Assembly: GCA_943789355.1 (NCBI GenBank)
Contig: CALSTU010000001.1
Location: 62,001 to 126,000 of the forward strand
Source of the DNA: UBA7430 sp002478765
Lineage (GTDB): Bacteria; Bacteroidota; Bacteroidia; Flavobacteriales; UBA7430
DNA length: 64,000 nucleotides
Direction of reading: 5' to 3'
Made by a program: the position numbers and the translations under genes. The notes under the pieces are model-generated. The model did not search any database. It was not told the origin of the DNA and saw only the letters and a program-made list of their open reading frames with translations. Below, piece by piece: positions 62,380 through 64,000 of this stretch (its first letter is position 1; each line of letters begins with the position of its first letter).

Positions 62380-62975
62380 AAATCATTTGTATTGGCAGAA
62401 ACTACGGTGGACAGGATAAAGGATTTAAAAGTCCACTTCCTGAAGTACCCCTATTTTTTGTAAAGCCTGATACGGCACTTCTGAGAACCAACACTTTTTA
62501 TTTACCACCTTACAGCAGCAACATTCATTATGAAATCGAGTTGGCTGTAAAAATCAAAAAGGTAGGAAAGTGTATATCCAAAAAATTTGCACCCAACTAT
62601 TACGATGAAATTAGCCTAGGTCTTGACTTTACGGCTAGAGACTTACTCGATGAATGCATTAAAAAAGGAATGCCTTGGGAAATCGCAAAAGGATTTGACA
62701 GTTCTGCTCCTATAGGTCAATGGTACCAGAAAAAGGACCTTACAAATCTCGATTTTTATTTATTGAAAAATGGAGAAAAAGTACAGCAAGGAAACCCCTC
62801 TCAAATGCTCTTTGATGTGGATACCATTATTGAGTATGTTTCAAAATTTTTAACCTTAAAAAAAGGGGACTTAATTTTTACTGGAACACCTTCGGGAGTG
62901 GGTGAAATAAAGTCTGGGGATCTGTTTCAGGGATTTCTCAACCAGAAAAAAACTATAGAACTCAAAGTAAGATGA
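62376..62975 (+). CDS. Fumarylacetoacetate hydrolase (FAH) family protein
   Basis: A 199-residue enzyme of the FAH superfamily (YcgM-like, close to acylpyruvase/2-oxo-diacid types). Metal ligands Glu53 and Glu55 (HYEIELAVKI) and Asp84 (GLDFTARD) are visible. FTGTPSGVGEIKSGD is the family C-terminal motif. It starts by an ATGA overlap with the exonuclease gene. Short FAH proteins often hydrolyse acylpyruvates or oxaloacetate; exact substrate is unknown. Confidence 0.92.
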   Translation: MKIICIGRNYGGQDKGFKSPLPEVPLFFVKPDTALLRTNTFYLPPYSSNIHYEIELAVKIKKVGKCISKKFAPNYYDEISLGLDFTARDLLDECIKKGMPWEIAKGFDSSAPIGQWYQKKDLTNLDFYLLKNGEKVQQGNPSQMLFDVDTIIEYVSKFLTLKKGDLIFTGTPSGVGEIKSGDLFQGFLNQKKTIELKVR

Positions 62976-63041
62976 TTCTTTACGATGTCTTATGACAACA
63001 ATCATAACAAGGAGTGTAGACAAATCTGAAACAAAAAACCG

Positions 63042-64000
63042 TCAGCTTTTTTCCTTGATAATTTCGGAAATTGGCCTTTCCTCAATGTGACTCTCCAACC
63101 ATGAAAGAATATCCAAATACAAAAAGGCTCTTTTTTCATAAGGATGGTCCTCATAAAGCTTTAGAGTCTTATAAAGCTTTTTCAACTCCTCTTTAACTTG
63201 ATTTGGGAAAATATACCCCAACTTTCTTACAAACTTAATTAGTTCCTTCTGGACCTCATACAAGTCATCCATTTTGATTAAGAACTTATAGGTCTCTTTA
63301 ATTTGTTTGTCAAGATGTAAATCAACACCTGATTCATAGTGAGCAATCAGACTTAAAACACGTGAAAAGCACATTAAATCCTCACGAACCTTAAGATCTT
63401 TGTTGTCTATAATCTGGCTGAGGTATGCTATGCAATTTTTATAATCGGCGGAGCCAAAATAGAGACATGAAATCTTGTAATAGAGCACCATAATATGATG
63501 GTTATCCAATCGATCTTTATACTTACGGATGCCCTTAATAATTTCATCGACAGAGGAAATACCTTCTTGAAAGTTACCTTTTAAAAAATGTAAATTGAGT
63601 TTGTTGTTGTGCAAGTATAAAAACCTCAACACCTCAATATTGTCATTATTCGGGAATTTATCTGAGCTTATGGATTTTTCAAAATCAAGCAATGATTGCT
63701 CTAATTTGTTTGTATTTCTAATCAGGTATAAAGATTCCATCAGATAATGATTTCCTCGAATATAAAAAACCGGATTGAATGCAATCATCGATCTATTGTC
63801 GTGAAATAACTCCACCCATTTTTTTGAATACTTGTAACAAGATAAAAAATCTTGAACCGTAAAAGCATACCAAAGGAACGTTTTATACAACCAAAGTTTT
63901 TCACGAAAGCCCATGACCTCCCATTCGTACGTTGGTAACTCTTGCTCGAAAAAAGATGTCACTTGGTTGTGCTCATTTTCATTTTTCACATAACCTGTTT
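63042..64000 (-). CDS. Helical-repeat (TPR-like) protein, cut at the right edge
   Basis: Read on the minus strand, the frame is open to the window edge, so the 5' part is missing; at least 319 codons are present. A GTG at 63989 is only a possible internal start. The sequence is almost all alpha-helical, with repeated helix pairs (YKYSKKWVELFHD; LEQSLLDFEKSIS; FQEGISSVDEIIKGIRKY; YKNCIAYLSQIIDNKD). The C-terminal stretch (HPYEKRAFLYLDILSWLESH) is familiar from long helical-repeat proteins in Bacteroidota. No catalytic motif is seen and the function is unknown. Confidence 0.75.
   Translation of the reverse strand, partial: TGYVKNENEHNQVTSFFEQELPTYEWEVMGFREKLWLYKTFLWYAFTVQDFLSCYKYSKKWVELFHDNRSMIAFNPVFYIRGNHYLMESLYLIRNTNKLEQSLLDFEKSISSDKFPNNDNIEVLRFLYLHNNKLNLHFLKGNFQEGISSVDEIIKGIRKYKDRLDNHHIMVLYYKISCLYFGSADYKNCIAYLSQIIDNKDLKVREDLMCFSRVLSLIAHYESGVDLHLDKQIKETYKFLIKMDDLYEVQKELIKFVRKLGYIFPNQVKEELKKLYKTLKLYEDHPYEKRAFLYLDILSWLESHIEERPISEIIKEKS

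Overview
The window is a stretch of a low-GC chromosome from a member of the Bacteroidota, most likely the Flavobacteriales. Several features agree on this. Many genes have an upstream -7 box of the form TAnnTTTG, some with a TTG at -33, which is the Bacteroidota housekeeping promoter. There is a complete Bat (aerotolerance) operon, a C-terminal type IX secretion sorting domain on a secreted protein, a ribosomal protein bTHX gene, a DUF6913 gene in front of dapA, and the batE / HsdR_N-like / holA neighbourhood. I cannot name the genus from sequence alone. No rRNA, CRISPR array, insertion sequence or prophage was seen. Almost everything is core genome, and the least ordinary stretch is a small cluster of unrecognised genes at 16.1-17.3 kb beside a tRNA-Met.

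Layout. 0-13.7 kb: the N-terminal part of gyrA (cut by the left edge) is divergent from clpC. Then come aconitase, msrB, an acyl-CoA carboxylase beta subunit, an RluA-type pseudouridine synthase with a long N-terminal extension, pdhB, and an etfB-etfA-DUF151 run. 13.8-17.5 kb: thyA-folA, a palindrome-rich gap, a secreted SPOR-domain protein, three small unknown genes and tRNA-Met(CAU). 17.6-29.2 kb: a START-like protein, an LptF/LptG permease overlapping two glycosyltransferases, ribBA, a TonB-dependent receptor, a secreted alpha/beta-hydrolase-like protein with a type IX tag, a YitT-family membrane protein and tRNA-Pro(UGG). 29.3-39.9 kb: a secreted CAP-domain protein, trxB, msrA, bTHX, a DUF423 protein, an ABC-F ATPase, pyrG-yidC, a 50-residue Cys-tailed peptide, holA and a stand-alone PD-(D/E)XK-like protein. 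39.9-47.9 kb (minus strand): moxR, a DUF58 gene, a membrane protein, then batA-B-C-D-E, tightly packed. 48-57.5 kb: a secreted protein with a necrosis-inducing-protein-like HDWE motif, dapA with DUF6913, a threefold-repeat beta-rich envelope protein, NfeD plus SPFH/band-7, a membrane metallophosphoesterase abutting a GNAT/FemAB-like protein, and a sodium:solute symporter. 57.6-64 kb: recR, a glycosyltransferase gene split by a +1 frameshift, a 2-oxoacid dehydrogenase E2, a DnaQ-like exonuclease, an FAH-family hydrolase, and a helical-repeat protein cut by the right edge.

How the genes work together. Thiol-redox repair is well represented: trxB supplies reduced thioredoxin, which msrA and msrB need, and the Bat operon is linked to oxygen tolerance. 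Central carbon and electron flow is covered by aconitase, PDH E1-beta, a lipoyl E2, ETF and an acyl-CoA carboxylase subunit. Nucleotide and cofactor supply is covered by thyA, folA, pyrG and ribBA. Envelope building is covered by yidC, the Lpt-type permease, glycosyltransferases, dapA and the outer-membrane receptor.

Most convergent gene pairs share a bidirectional hairpin terminator. The most striking one lies inside the last codons of both msrA and the bTHX gene.
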